A program made the translations under genes and the position numbers. 64,000 nt of DNA from the NCBI RefSeq assembly GCF_963576675.1, contig NC_088916.1, positions 449,001-513,000 on the forward strand, written 5' to 3'. Under the pieces are notes generated by a model. It ran no database searches, was not told where the DNA came from, and saw only the letters and a program-made list of their open reading frames with translations. This document shows, one piece after another, positions 46,538-58,900 of the stretch. Within the stretch, counting starts at the first letter, position 1. Each line of letters begins with the position of its first letter. The DNA comes from Euphorbia lathyris. Lineage: Eukaryota > Streptophyta > Magnoliopsida > Malpighiales > Euphorbiaceae.

Positions 46538-46610
46538 CTTTTCTGAACTTGAGAGAGAAACCCTAACTTGTAAGTATTTGATTGCAGAATCAGAATCAGA
46601 AAACACCATT
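46538..46610 (-). other. Candidate transporter leader exon, copy 1
   Basis: On - the sequence CTCTCTCAAGTTCAGAAAAG|GTATCATC looks like a 5' leader ending at a splice donor, with the acceptor TTTAG directly before the transporter ATG at 44758. No AUG precedes the donor. Two further copies lie upstream. Transcript evidence is lacking. Confidence 0.45.
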
Positions 46611-47274
46611 AATTACTAGATTATAAGAAAAAACACTAATTAATGTGGATTAAGTAGCATAAATTTCTACATAATTTTGATTATCTAAAGCACACAAAAC
46701 TAGTAAGAAATGATCTAATCAGTATATATTATCACCGCAAAACCACAATCCCTAATTCATCAGAACCATGTTTATTCCAATCCAGTGAATAGAATTGTGT
46801 TTCCCCCTTTTCCACTGTAACTTGAATCAGTACCTAAGCTAATTAAGAATATAAATTACTAGATTATATAAACAAACACTAATTAATGTGGATTAAGTAG
46901 AATAAATTTCTACCCATACGACAGGAATCATACTATAATCATAATATTTATGACAGGAATAATAACGAGCCCCTTATTTTTCCTCAATCGAATAAGATTT
47001 TGACCACTCGCCTTTCTGTTGACTTCCCATATGCAATGTTTCTTTTTTGATAGCCCATTAGCCACATTGCCTATGGGAAGTCAACCAGAAGGCGTGTTGT
47101 CCTCACGGATAAATATCTGCTCCAATCCATGAAAAACAAGGGGCGCTTTATGTCATTTTCAGGGAGTTAGAGTGACCAATGGGTTGTCCTTTAAGCTCAG
47201 AGGGCAAAATGACCAAAATTGACAATTTTAGGGGGCTCCCGATGGTTTAGGCCTTTTATTTTTTTTTATAATAT

Positions 47275-47571
47275 TATGAACTTAAATTCGGACGTAGAGC
47301 GCTTGATGCGCCCGTTAGGAGAACCGAAGAGTGGCAAAGGGATGTAGTGGTGAGGGGTAGGGGAAGACCTAAGCAAACTTGGAGGAGGGTGATCGAGAGT
47401 GATATGAGTTTACTGGGAATTGAGGAAAATATGGTAGTGGATACGACGGAGTGGAGGGAGCGAATCACAACTTGATTTTCACGGTTTTATATGATGGTTC
47501 ATGTTAGCCAACCCCGAATCATTTCGGGACTAAGGCTTTGTTGTTGTTGTTGTTGTATGAACTTAAATTCG
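47275..47571 (+). mobile_element. 5'-truncated RTE-type LINE with (TTG)n tail
   Basis: The + strand encodes an RTE C-terminal fragment (RGRGRPKQTWRRVIESDM and a TEWRERI motif before the stop at about 47474), then GGTTCATGTTAGCC, CATTTCGGGACTAAGG and (TTG)5. ATGAACTTAAATTCG flanks it on both sides (47275-47289 and 47557-47571), a 15-bp target duplication. Confidence 0.9.
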
Positions 47572-48323
47572 ATTAACGAGTGAGGATTCCCAATTTCGTG
47601 ATGACTGATTCAGGAAAAGAGGATTTTGATTCACTAGTTGAATTCCGTTTCGAATTTCAATTTGACAACTAAGAAGTGATCTAATCAGTATATATTATAA
47701 CCATCTATCTATAAAAACCACAATCCCTAATTCATCAGAACCATGTTTATTCCAATCCAGTCAACAGAATTCTATTTCCCCCTTTTCCACTGTAACTTGA
47801 ATTAGTACATAAGCTAATTAAGAACCACAAATTACTAAATTATAAGAAAAAACACTAATTAATGTGGATTAAGTAGAATAAATTTCTACCCAATTTTGAT
47901 CATCTAAAACAAACAAAACTAGTAAGAAATGATCTAACCAGTATATATCATAAAAACCAGAATCCCTAATTCACCAGAACCATGTTTATTCCAATCCACT
48001 CAATAGAATTGCATTTCCCCCTTTTCAACTGTAACAAACAAAACTAGTAAGAAATGATCTAACCAGTATATATCATAAAAACCAGAATCCCTAATTCACC
48101 AGAACCATGTTTATTCCAATCCACTCAATAGAATTGCATTTCCCCCTTTTCAAATGTAACTTGAATCAGTACATAAGCTAATTAACACCATTAATTACTA
48201 GATTATCAAAAGAACACACTAATTAATGTGGATTAAGTAGAATAAATTTCTACCCATATGAACAGGAATCATACAATAATCAAAACATTTATGAGCAGAA
48301 GAAAGAACATTAAACAGAGATAC

Positions 48324-48400
48324 CTTTTCTGACCTTGAGAGAGAAACCCTAACTTGTAAGTATTTGATTGCAGAATCAGAATCAGAAAACACCATTAATT
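48324..48400 (-). other. Candidate transporter leader exon, copy 2
   Basis: Repeats 46538-46610 with one change in the exon (GACCTTGAG for GAACTTGAG on +). The donor AAAAG|GTATC is intact. Confidence 0.4.
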
Positions 48401-49508
48401 ACTAGATTATAAGAAAAAACACTAATTAATGTGGATTAAGTAGCATAAATTTCTACACAATTTTGATTATCTAAAGCACACAAAACTAGTAAGAAATGAT
48501 CTAATCAGTATATATTATCACCGCAAAACCACAATCCCTAATTCATCAGAACCATGATTATTCCAATCATGGTCAATAGAATTGTGTTTCCCCCTTTTCC
48601 ACTGTAACTTGAATCAGTACATAAGCTAATTAACACCATTAATTACTAGATTATAAAAAAAAACTGCATGCAGAAGGTATGTTACACACCCCTTGAAAAA
48701 GTAAAAGGACCAAAGTCGGGGTACGGGGTTCTAATATCAGAGAGGATAAAACTGATACACTTGAGCAACTAAGAACTACGTGTGTGTGTGTGTGTGCGGT
48801 GTCAATTTATTTGACTTTTTCAAGGTAAGTGCAACACACTTGCCTTTTTTTACAACCGGATTATTAGTTACCTACATTTTAAGCAAGTTGAGAGGCTATT
48901 TGTACATTTTGAAAGTTCAGATGCTCAATCAAGATTTTTAGACAAAATGAGGATTCCTCCGATTCACGGGTCGAATTTCGATTCGACAACTACTAGGGTG
49001 TAAAGCAAACAAATTAGCAAGAAATGATCTAATCAGTATATATTATCACTAGCTACCTATAAAACCCACAATCCCTAATTCATCAGAACCATGTTTATTC
49101 CAATCCAGTCAATAGAATTGTGTTTCCCCCTTTTCAACTGTAACTTGAATCAGTACATAAGCTAATTAACACCACTAATTACTAGATGATACAAAAAAAC
49201 ACACTAATTAATGTGGATTGAGTAGAATAAATTTCTACCCGTATGAACAGGAATCATACAATAATCAGTATATATTATCACCAGTTACCTATAAAAACCA
49301 CAATCCCCAATTCATTATAACCATGTTTATTCCAATCCAGTCAATAGAATTGTGTTTCCCCCTTTTCAACTGTAACTTGAATCAGTACATAAGCTAATTA
49401 ACACCATTCATTTACTAGAATATCAAAAAAACGCACTAATTAACGTGGATTAAGTAGAACAAATTTCTACCCATATGAACAGAAGAAAGAACATTAAACA
49501 GATAATAC

Positions 49509-49630
49509 CTTTTCTGAACTTGAGAGAGAAACGCTAACTCATAAATATTTGATTGCAGAATCAGAATCAGAATCGGAAACCTTCATTTAGCGGGGAAAGA
49601 GCACAAGAATCAGAGAAAGCAGAGGATGGG
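49509..49630 (-). promoter_or_regulatory. Candidate transporter leader exon, copy 3, probably the original
   Basis: The same donor (AAAAG|GTATTATC) and leader, with unique sequence upstream (TTTCCCCGCTAAATGAAGG region) that the other copies lack, so this outermost copy is the best candidate for the true first exon and promoter. 49631-50150 is AT-rich with nothing recognised. Confidence 0.45.
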
Positions 49631-50150
49631 GAAGTTATATAGTGAAAGAAAGCTTACGTTTTGTTTTTCCATTCAATTTTGGGTTTTGACGAAACGTGAA
49701 AGATTCAAGTCAAAACGTGTCGTTTTAGCACATAATACAGACAATTATTTTGTTTTTTTTAATGGATATAGACAAATATCAAATCATCATATACAATCGG
49801 TGTTGTATAAATAAATAAGTATTTTGGCTTGACCAATGACAAGTTTTTACATTAAATTTTTTGTAAATTAATAATATGAGATTATAAATTTTTATTAATT
49901 TATAAGGATATTAATTAATTAATAAATTAATAATTATTAATTTATTGTATAATGAAACTGAGGGTAATTTGGTATTTTTGGAATCAATCACGAAAAATAA
50001 AGTAATTATAGCATCAACTACTCTTTATAAATTTTTTGTTGCAATTTGACAAGAGTATACCAGAACTTTTGAATGCACTGTGAATAGTTAGAAATGAAAT
50101 TCAACTAGATTAAATTTTAAGAAAAAATAAAATGTTATACATAGAGTCAG

Positions 50151-50868
50151 CAGGCCAAGAGAGGGGGTTGTGAAGCTGAATACTGATGGTTCCTGCCTCA
50201 GTAACGGTAAGATTGCGGCTGGAGGTGTGCTTAGAGATGTAGGGGGCGTCTGGCTTTCTGGGTTCTCCCAGAATTTAGGGTTGGGTTCTTCCTTTTCTGC
50301 GGAGCTCTGGGCTATTCTTACTGGAATCAATCTTGCTAAAAGGCTGGGTGTTAAGAGGCTCTCTGTGGAGTCTGATAATTTGGAAGCAATCAAAATGATT
50401 TCTGAGAATCATTCTATGGGTCTTAACAGTCGCAACCTCATCAATTGGGTTCTTCCTTTTCTGCGGAGCTCTGGGCTATTCTTACTGGAATCAATCTTGC
50501 TAAAAGGCTGGGTGTTAAGAGGCTCTCTGTGGAGTCTGATAATTTGGAAGCAATCAAAATGATTTCTGAGAATCATTCTATGGGTCTTAACAGTCGCAAC
50601 CTCATCAAAGCTATTATAAGGCTTTGCTCCTCCTTTGAGTTCGTAGAGTTCAGACACATTTTTAGAGAGCAGAATCGTGTTGCTGATCGCTTGGCGGCGG
50701 CGGGCCATGAAGGGACGTTAGGCGTTACTACCCTTCCTGTTTCCCCTAGTTTCATCTCTCATCTTCTCTTAGAAGATAGGATTGGGGTTAGCTTCCCTAG
50801 GCTAATTCCTGGGTAGTTTGTTGTTATTCGTTTTTCTTTTCCTTTTCTACCAAAAAAAAAAAAAAAAA
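50151..50868 (+). mobile_element. 5'-truncated L1-type LINE: RNase H end and poly(A)
   Basis: Begins within the LINE at AGCAGGCCAAGAGAG and encodes the RNase H domain (VKLNTDGSCLS; AELWAI; VESDN; VADRLA), stop at about 50815, then poly(A) at 50852-50867. 50281-50444 is repeated exactly in tandem at 50445-50608 (164 bp), shifting the frame. It is closely similar to the LINE at 62396. Confidence 0.9.
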
Positions 50869-51025
50869 TATTTTGCTAAATTATCCTAAATATATATCTA
50901 TATATATTTAACATATGTATTTGAGAAATTATTAATTTACAGAGATAATAAAATAATATATTTATAAAGGATTGTCCAAAAAATTTATTATCTTGGTAAT
51001 TTATTAAAACTGATCCTTTTTTGAA

Positions 51026-51474
51026 GGCAAAAAACATTTAGGCCCCTTATCTTTCATTTTTTGGTTTATTAAGCCATTGGTCTTTTATTTAGATACATTG
51101 AGCCCCTGATCATTTATTTTTGGTCTTATTAAGCATTTATGATCAAATTAGTAAGTTATGAATATCTAATTCTGTTAAAAAAACGTTATTAACTTCATCT
51201 GTATTTGAAATTATTAAAAAAAATATTTTTTACAGTATGAATTAAGGTTTTAACAGTTTTCCTACAACTACATTACACATCCAAAATTGCTTTTAAACAG
51301 TGAAAAATTAGAAATTTCGAATGCAAATGCAATGAATAAAAGTCAGTTAACCGAGTTTTATCTTCAAAATTACTTTTTTTTGTTCATAAAGGGCTTAATG
51401 AGACCAAAAATAAATGATCAGGGGCTTAATGAACTAAAAGATGAAAGATCAAGGGCCTAATAATGTTTTTTGCC
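51026..51474. mobile_element. FB-M foldback element
   Basis: 449 bp, GGCAAAAAACATTTAGG to CCTAATAATGTTTTTTGCC, flanked by a perfect 9-bp duplication, TTTTTTGAA, at 51017-51025 and 51475-51483. A diverged relative lies at about 55260-55700. Confidence 0.87.
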
Positions 51475-52106
51475 TTTTTTGAATTCGTCCAAGTCGGAAC
51501 TAAAAGAAATTATTATTTTACAGAGATTATTAATTTATCGAGTATTAATTTATGAATGTTTTATTATAGTTTAAAATTTGTAAATAAAGATCTGTATTTT
51601 ACGGTTAAAGGATATATGTGAGTCAATTTTGTGGCCAAATAATACTTGTGGTTTAGTTAATTTGTAAACTTAGACTGTGTATTTTTTGGATAATTTGTAA
51701 TTTTTTTTTAGTTGTTCCAAATCGCTCTTTTATGGATAGATGGTTATAACAATAATTTTTGAAGGAATAAGTGAATTTGTAAACCACAAAAAAAAACACA
51801 ATCCCTTTTTGTAAACTATGAAGATTGTCTTTGCAAATCGGTTAATGTTTATTTTTGTACTTTTCCCTAAATAAATATATACATAATATTCGACCTAACG
51901 TTTTTAAGCAAGTTTAGGGAGCTGGTGAGACACTTGTAAAGTTCAGAGAGCTAATCTACTCTAATGGACAAGTTAGCGAGCTGGTGATACGTTTATGGAG
52001 CTAGTGAGACATTAACAAATTTTAGGAAGCGAATCTACTTTTATGGATAAATTCAGAGAGCTGGTGATATATTTGACGATAAAATAGTGTAATTTTAAGC
52101 TTACCA
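51475..52106. other. Intergenic DNA with FB-J half
   Basis: AT-rich. 51890-52080 has FB-J phrases (AAGTTTAGGGAGCTGGTGAG). 51590-51850 has facing TTTGTAAAC/GTTTACAAA arms of another small foldback. No gene. Confidence 0.5.
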
Positions 52107-52114
52107 CTTAGCAT

Positions 52115-53836
52115 TAGACCTGGGCATGGGCTGGTGAGCCCGCCCGGCCCGTCCAGATCCAGACCCATTTAGCCGGGCTTGGACACATGATATTGGTGTT
52201 AGGCCCGGCCAGAGCCCAAGCCCGTATAAGCCCGCTAGAAATTGGGCGGGCTTGGGCTATATGAATTTTTTTATCGGTCAGGCCCGACCCGGCCCGGTCC
52301 GGCCCGATATACTATATATATATTATAATTTTTAAATAAAAGAAAAAGTTATTGACCAGCAAAGCAACACTAATATTGAAACAGATTCAGTGGCGGAGCC
52401 AGGAGCTAAAGGTCGGAGGGGCTAGACCGTGGGTGAAAAAAAAAATTAAATGCTACACCAACATATTTATAAAAAAGGACATGGTGTAAAAGTATCCCAA
52501 CGTTACATTGAGGAGCAATTTTACCCCTAGCGTCTAAAATGTTATAATTTTACCCCTAACGTTGGCAGACAAGAACAATTTTACCCCTAACGTTGGCAAC
52601 ACACACATATTTTGTTCGTTATTCTACACTAATTGAATGAATATCTGTTTCCATAAATTTATGCATCTTGTTCCTAAATAAAATAAAAACAAACAACCGA
52701 AATTAAAGTAAATAAGAAATCTCAAACATAATAAATAAATCACAATTTAAATTAAACCAAACTATACCATAAATTAGAAATTCTAAATAAACCATAAATT
52801 AAAAATCCTAAATTAACTAGAAGTACTAAACAATTTCTAAGCAAAAACAAATATTAATAATCTTCAAATAAAATTGTAAATTAGAAATCATACAAAAAAT
52901 TCTCAATTTAGCAATCCCTGTATAAATCATAAAACTAAATCTAGAAACAAAATAAATAAGAAAATAAAATACTTAAAAGTTGGAAGTTAGAAGTTGAGTG
53001 AAAATAAAAAATGATTGAGAAGTAATTTATGGAAATTTCCACCTTTTTAAGAGTACAAAAATAACTTGGCATCTTATTCTCTTCTTTTCGCGTAGTACGG
53101 CGAACCACAATAAATAAAAAGAGAAAGAAAAGACCAAGATAGAAAGGGTTAAAATGCCCTTTCCATCTGTTTTGTTTTGAACGAAAAAGAAGACCGAGTC
53201 TTCTTCTTCAGCCGCCATAGCTGGAGGGGCTCTAGCTATGGCGGCCTCTGGCGGAGCCAGGGTGGAAAACCCCGTCTCTAGGGTTTTTCGGTGGGGTCGG
53301 AGGGTCGGCTGACCCTCCCCGTTCCCTCTGGCTCCGTCCGTGAACAGATTTATATAATTTTTGCACAAACATTACAAAATCCCCATTATAAAATTTAGTT
53401 GATTGCTTAATATTCTAAGACAATTGAACACCTGAAGCATAAAACATGTTCGAAAGTTGAAATCAACTAATACTTTCTCCATAGTTTACAAAATCAAGGT
53501 GTAATGCAAGAAAGAAATAGTGAAATTGCTTCGGAATAAGCTTGCAATTAAACTGAGTTAATGCTAGTTGAAGTTCAAACATAAATAGAAAGAGATATAT
53601 ATGTTACTGCAGAAGGTTTTTAATAAAAAAAAATGATAAATCAGCGGGAGATTAGGACTAGACATTTTAATTGTACTTTTCTTAATATACAGATGGATTT
53701 GGATGGATGGACTTGGGATTCATATTTTAGGCCCGAGCCCGACTCAATTTATTGCGGGCTGGGCTGGGCTTGAGCTTGCCATGTTTTATTAAAAGCCCGA
53801 CAAGTCTGGCCCGAGCCCGGCCCATGCCCAGATCTA
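52115..53836. mobile_element. hAT-type element (outer)
   Basis: Ends TAGACCTGGGCATGGGC and GCCCATGCCCAGATCTA, flanked by a perfect 8-bp duplication, CTTAGCAT, at 52107-52114 and 53837-53844. Subterminal GCCCGGCCC repeats. Contains a second hAT element. No transposase recognised. Confidence 0.88.
52388..53342. mobile_element. hAT-type element (inner)
   Basis: 955 bp, CAGTGGCGGAGCCAGG to CTGGCTCCGTCCGTG, flanked by a perfect 8-bp duplication, AACAGATT, at 52380-52387 and 53343-53350. Near its left end it holds a piece of FB-D (52470-52600, CCCCTAACGTTGGC). A - strand open frame at 53368-53027 (113 codons) crosses the right end and has no recognisable domain. Confidence 0.87.
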
Positions 53837-53939
53837 CTTAGCATACGCGACTATTTTATGCCTCGTCAACGGAAAATGGATGTGTGTAAAATGAAGTTGG
53901 ATTTGCATAATTAGCATGGGAATGAAGCTACAAGAGATT

Positions 53940-54440
53940 AGGGATGGCAACATGCACTTTATCCGAACGGTACCTGATTTTAATGAGATGATCCATATTT
54001 TATATAAAAGGGTATGAGTTCAAAAAAATTTACTCGTGTCAAATATGGAAATACCCTCTAGGGTACCGGTATTAGCTATATATTTGACGGGTAATGAGTA
54101 ACCTGTTACCCATCCTGAATCCTTTTATATAAAAACATATTAATAGTTTTAGATGTAGGAAGTGAGATTCGAACCTATGCATTAATAGTTTATAGATGAA
54201 TTATTTATGGATAGTTTATTACATTTATGCTTTGTTAAATTTGCAATATTTTGTTACTTTATGTATTGATCTTTAACTGGTAAGAATGCCCGCAGATATC
54301 CATTATTTAAATTGGATGATAATGAAATTTATGAAGTATACATGTTAGAGTAATGAGACAAATACATATAATAAAAGAATAAATGGCTAAAGGTTTTGGA
54401 TTGGTACTACCTGCGGAAATCCTAGTCATTGCCATCTCTA
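53940..54440. repeat. Possible small hAT-like repeat
   Basis: TAGGGATGGCAACATG at the left and TTGCCATCTCTA at the right are inverse ends. Inside are GGGTAATGAGTAACC and GGTACCGG strings. An 8-bp duplication could not be confirmed. Confidence 0.4.
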
Positions 54441-54822
54441 CTATAGATTCAACTTTAATGTGGTCAGATACAATAATTTGGCTTAATATATAAGATCCCT
54501 TTGAATTTGGACAAAAAAACCGATTGACCATTTGAATTTATAAAATTTCTTGTTATCCCTGAACTTATTTCAAGTGATATGATTAACTCTATAAGTCCAT
54601 ATGGTAGAACAAGAGACGATTTAAAACAAAACAAAATGTATGTCCCTTTAAGTTTAGAGGCCAATAGATCAATGTGTACATACTGAAAGGGCTAATAGAT
54701 CACTATAAATAAAATCAAGTGATCAACTGCATTAATCAAATTCAAAGGACTATCGAATTCAAAATGCTCTATCAGTTTAGGGTCAATCAGTTTTTTGGGC
54801 CGGATTCAGGGAGCCTCTAATA
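54149..54822 (+). repeat. Direct duplicate, copy 1
   Basis: About 650 bp from GTGAGATTCGAACCTATGC to CGGATTCAGGGAGCC, matching 61769-62395 with scattered differences. It covers the right end of the hAT-like repeat and an FB-J half, so it is a segment rather than one transposon family. Confidence 0.85.
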
Positions 54823-55763
54823 TATTACAACTAGCAAATAACATCTTTATATATTTATCATGCAAAATTGTCATTTCTTAAAAGACAAAAAGCATTATCA
54901 TACCTAGGGGAGTATGAGAAGGGTGTACAAGGAGCTCTCCTGCACAGACCCCAAATTTAAGAGGGTCCAATATTTTTTATTATACAAATCTAAATAAATT
55001 ATTGTTATTGATTATTATGTGAAAAATTAAGTAAATGTTAACTTATTCAGAAAATTAACGCTCTAAGAGTCTTAAAGGTCAAATTTTTTTATTAGTATAC
55101 AATATTTAATTTAATTATTTTTATTATGTTAAAAATCAAGTTAAAAGTATTTTGATGTTTCATTTTGTATAAACATTATTATTATATGAAAGTATTAATA
55201 TTTTAATGAATATGACCCAATTTTTTTTTATTTAGCACAGGGCCCAAAAAATGTTTGAGACGGTCCTGATCATACATCTGATCTTTTATTGTTTGGTTTA
55301 TTAATCCCTTAACCTATTTAGATACATTCAGTCACTCTTTATCTACTTTTTATTGCATTAAGCCAGTGTTTGTGAAATTAGTTAGTTGTGAATATTTAAA
55401 TGAGTTAAAAAAACATTATTCATTTCATTCTTGTTTGAAATTATAATTTTTATCGTTTGAAATATGGTTTTATAGTTTTCCAATAGCCATATTATATATT
55501 AAAAATTGTTTTCAACTGCTTTCGAACTGTGAAAAGTACAAAATTTAAAAGGAATACGAAATGAAGAAAACTCTATTAACCGGGTTTTATATCCAAAACT
55601 TTTTTTTGGTCATAAACGATTTAGTGTGACCAAAAATAAAAATCAGATGCTTAATGTATCTAAATAAAAAATTAAGAGCTTAATAAATTACTAATGCCTT
55701 TTAATTTGTTAATACTCATAGAGTTAAATTATGAATTTAAAATTTAAAATACTTTCACCATTT
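54823..55763. other. Intergenic DNA with diverged FB-M
   Basis: AT-rich. 55260-55700 has FB-M phrases (TTTGGTTTATTAATCCC; CTTAATGTATCTAAATA). Nothing else recognised. Ends with the target duplication of the LINE. Confidence 0.55.
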
Positions 55764-55911
55764 TTTTGAATGAAGGTTGGAACGCGAAGGAAGGCTGGAC
55801 ATCCCAACTAGGTTGGCACCCCAGCACAACCAACAACCCTTTTATTAATAAAGAAAAGAAAAACAGCAAAAAGAAGGAAGAAGAAAAAAGAAAACAAAAG
55901 TGAACAAAAGT

Positions 55912-58900
55912 TTACATAACGCGAATATGCGCTACATTGCAAATATCATCAAACACTAGGGCCTGACAGAAGTGAGGTGCCGAATGCCACCAGCAGATAG
56001 AGGGAGCCGATTGCCCATGACTCGCAAGCCTATCCGCAATTTGATTCCCTTCCCTGAAAATATGAGTGGCTCTCAAGTTCATTGCCGAAAGCTGATTTAG
56101 ACAAGTTTGCCATTCTCTTCTGATTCTCCAAGGAACCTCTGCTTGATTATTATTCAACAATTGAACAGCATAAGCTGAATATGATCCGATCCATAGGTTC
56201 CGCCAATTCTTTTCCCATCCAGCTCTGACTGCAAATGTAATTGCTTTGAGTTCTGCTATGTGTGCAGGTGAATTCTGAATAGGGAAAGCGAAGCAGCCTA
56301 GAGCAAAGCCCCTGTAGTTTCGAAAAATACCACCTGCCCCGGTATTACCAGAATCGCACGAAGCTCCATCCGTGTTGACCTTCAGTCAATTAACCGGTGG
56401 GGCAATCCATCTCACAACCACAAAATCGGGATCAGGTGGCGGTCGAATACCAGCAACAATAAAGGCGCAACCCTTATTTATTAAATGTAGTAGCTTGTAC
56501 TTTAACATTTGGATTGAAGGAAGCTCACCGTCAAATATAGCATGGTTTCGTGTAAGCCATATAAACCAAGTGCATGTAATTACTGCAAAAATCCATCTTT
56601 TCCTCCAACTGCGTCTAACTCGTATATCACGAATCATGGAGAAAAAATCAGCAAAGCAGGAGATGAGGCTGCAGCTAACATTAAAGACATTGAAAATCAA
56701 AGTCCAGAGTTCCCTTGCAACAGCGCAGCACACAAATAAATGAGTAGCATTTTCTTCATTATTTTTACATAATTCGCAACGTTGAGCCAAAGAGAATCCG
56801 TAATTTTGCAGCAGGGATTGGAGGGCAAGTTTTCCATACAGCAGCTTCCAGCAAGTGGCAGCACGACAGGGAGGAACAAAAGAGTTCCAAATGAACCTGC
56901 TCCACGCAACCGGATCGCCTTGAAGGAGATGCGAATAAACAGAGCGAGCTGTTAGTCTTCTAGAGTCCGATGGCTGCCAAACACAAAGGTCATTTCCATC
57001 AAAAGCTTCCACTTGTCTGATGTTAAATTGGATTTGTGTAGGGAGCTCATGCAAATTACTCCAAACACCATTTAGCCTGAAGTTCTGAATAGAATCATAA
57101 AGCTTTGCCTGAGATTTCTTAGGTATGCCAATCTGATCCGCAACCGACGGCACAATCCATCTGTCAGTCCAGAAGTTCAGGATCGATTCTTCTCCAAACC
57201 ACCAAACCGATTCCTCTTTAATCAAATCAAAATTAGCTCTTATTGAAGACCAGATTGAAGAGTTTTCAATGTATCTTCTAGGCATCTCAGAAGGCTCTAA
57301 GAATCGGAGTCTGATCATATTGATGATAAATCCGTTACCCTGTATGAGATCCCAACTGAATTTAGCAAGCAGGGCAGTGTTAAAGATTCTGAAATCTTTG
57401 ACACCCAAACCACCGTTTGCAATTTGTTGACAACAAGTTCTCCAGGGAACTACAATTAGTTTTCTTCGATCTCTGTCCCCCGTCCAAAGGAAATTACGGA
57501 CTGCTCTATTAACCCGCGCAATTAGAGATGCAGGCTAGCAATACAGAAGAAAAGAATGTACAAGAGCACCAGTTAAGGCAGATTTAACCAGGGTGAGCTT
57601 ACCAGCAAAAGAGAGAGATTGCCCCCTCCAAAGACTGAATTTACTAAGAAATTTGTCTATTATAGGATTCAAGAATCGAGATCTAGAGGCTCCTTGAAAT
57701 AGAGGAACGCCTAGATAATTAAATGGAAGGCTTGTCTGCATAATGCCCAGGATGTCTGAGAGTCTTCTTCTGCGCACAGAGGTAATGAAATTGCCAAATA
57801 GAACTTGGGATTTGCTCCAGTTAACAGCTTGACCAGAGAATGCTTCATACATGCTAAAGAAATCTTTAATGCATTTCATATTTTTTGTCGATGCTCTGGC
57901 AAATATCATCATATCATCGACATATAGCAGGTGAGAAGGAAATGCAGCAGTACTGGTGTAATTCATTGGATCAAATCTGCCTTCTTCAACCAATTTTGAA
58001 ATCCACCTGCCTAGAAAATCTTCGGCAATTCCAAACAGAATGGAAGAGAGAGGATCACCCTGTCTGACTCCACAAGAGCAACCAAAGAATCCTTTTATTC
58101 CTCCTCCAAGAGCAATTGAGATTCTGGTCGACCTCAGAATTTCCAAAATCCAGTTCCTAAATTTCAGAGAAAAACCAAACGAGTCAAGAACAGCCAGCAG
58201 GAAGTTCCAATCAAGGGTGTCAAAGGCCTTTCTAATATCAATCTTGAGAGCCATGTTGCCCCCAAAACACTTCTTTTTAAGCATGTTGATACCTTCTGAA
58301 GCTGCAGTTATGCAATGATGAATGCTTCTTCCTGCTATGAAGCCAAATTGGTTGTCAGATATGATCCTGGAGGCAATTGGAGCTAATCTGTCGGCTAATA
58401 TTTTCGATATGATCTTGTAGCTGAAGTTCCTCATTGCTACAAGACGGAATTGATGAATCTTATTGGCCCCTTCCACTTTGGGAATCAGAGCAATAATGCT
58501 TTAATTCAAGCCAGGCAGCATATAGCCCGAATCAAAGAAGCTGAAAACCATCTGACAGACATCATAGAAATCTATATCCCAATAGTGTTGATAGAACGTA
58601 CCTCCAAACCCATCAGGCCAGGTGAACTGTCTTTGTTCATGCTAAAAACGGCTTTGCGAATCTCCTCGCACGAAGGCCTCTGCGTCAGAAGATCATCATC
58701 CATAGTAGTGACATATTGAGGAATGACCGATCTCACAGCTTCATAATTAATTTGTCTCAAGCTGCCAGTGAATAAAGAAGCATAGTAGCTGACTACATGC
58801 TGTGCAACCACATTTTCATCATTGACAATTGCGTTGTCTATAAGCAGGCTGTCAAGGGAGGACTGAACCTTGCGAATTTTGGCTGACCGATGGAAGAAGG

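Larger units (their letters stand above)
45985..49480. repeat. Complex tandem array of about 240-bp units
   Basis: Nine copies of a unit containing AACCATGTTTATTCCAATCC (46074, 46316, 46766, 47739, 47979, 48104, 48553, 49088, 49320) and, in most copies, ACTGTAACTTGAATCAGTAC. Each unit ends AATTAATGTGGATTAAGTAG. A larger block with the leader-like sequence is repeated at 46440-46800 and 48225-48590. Interruptions at 46940-47270, 47275-47571 and 48670-48990. A (GT)n microsatellite sits at 48781-48797. Confidence 0.85.

Noticed and set aside
45985..49480. CRISPR-like or satellite array
   Set aside because: Units are about 240 bp and diverged with no spacers; plant nuclear context; explained by tandem duplication of a leader region.
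53027..53368. 113-codon - strand gene
   Set aside because: Crosses the right end of a hAT element and has no known domain; likely chance.
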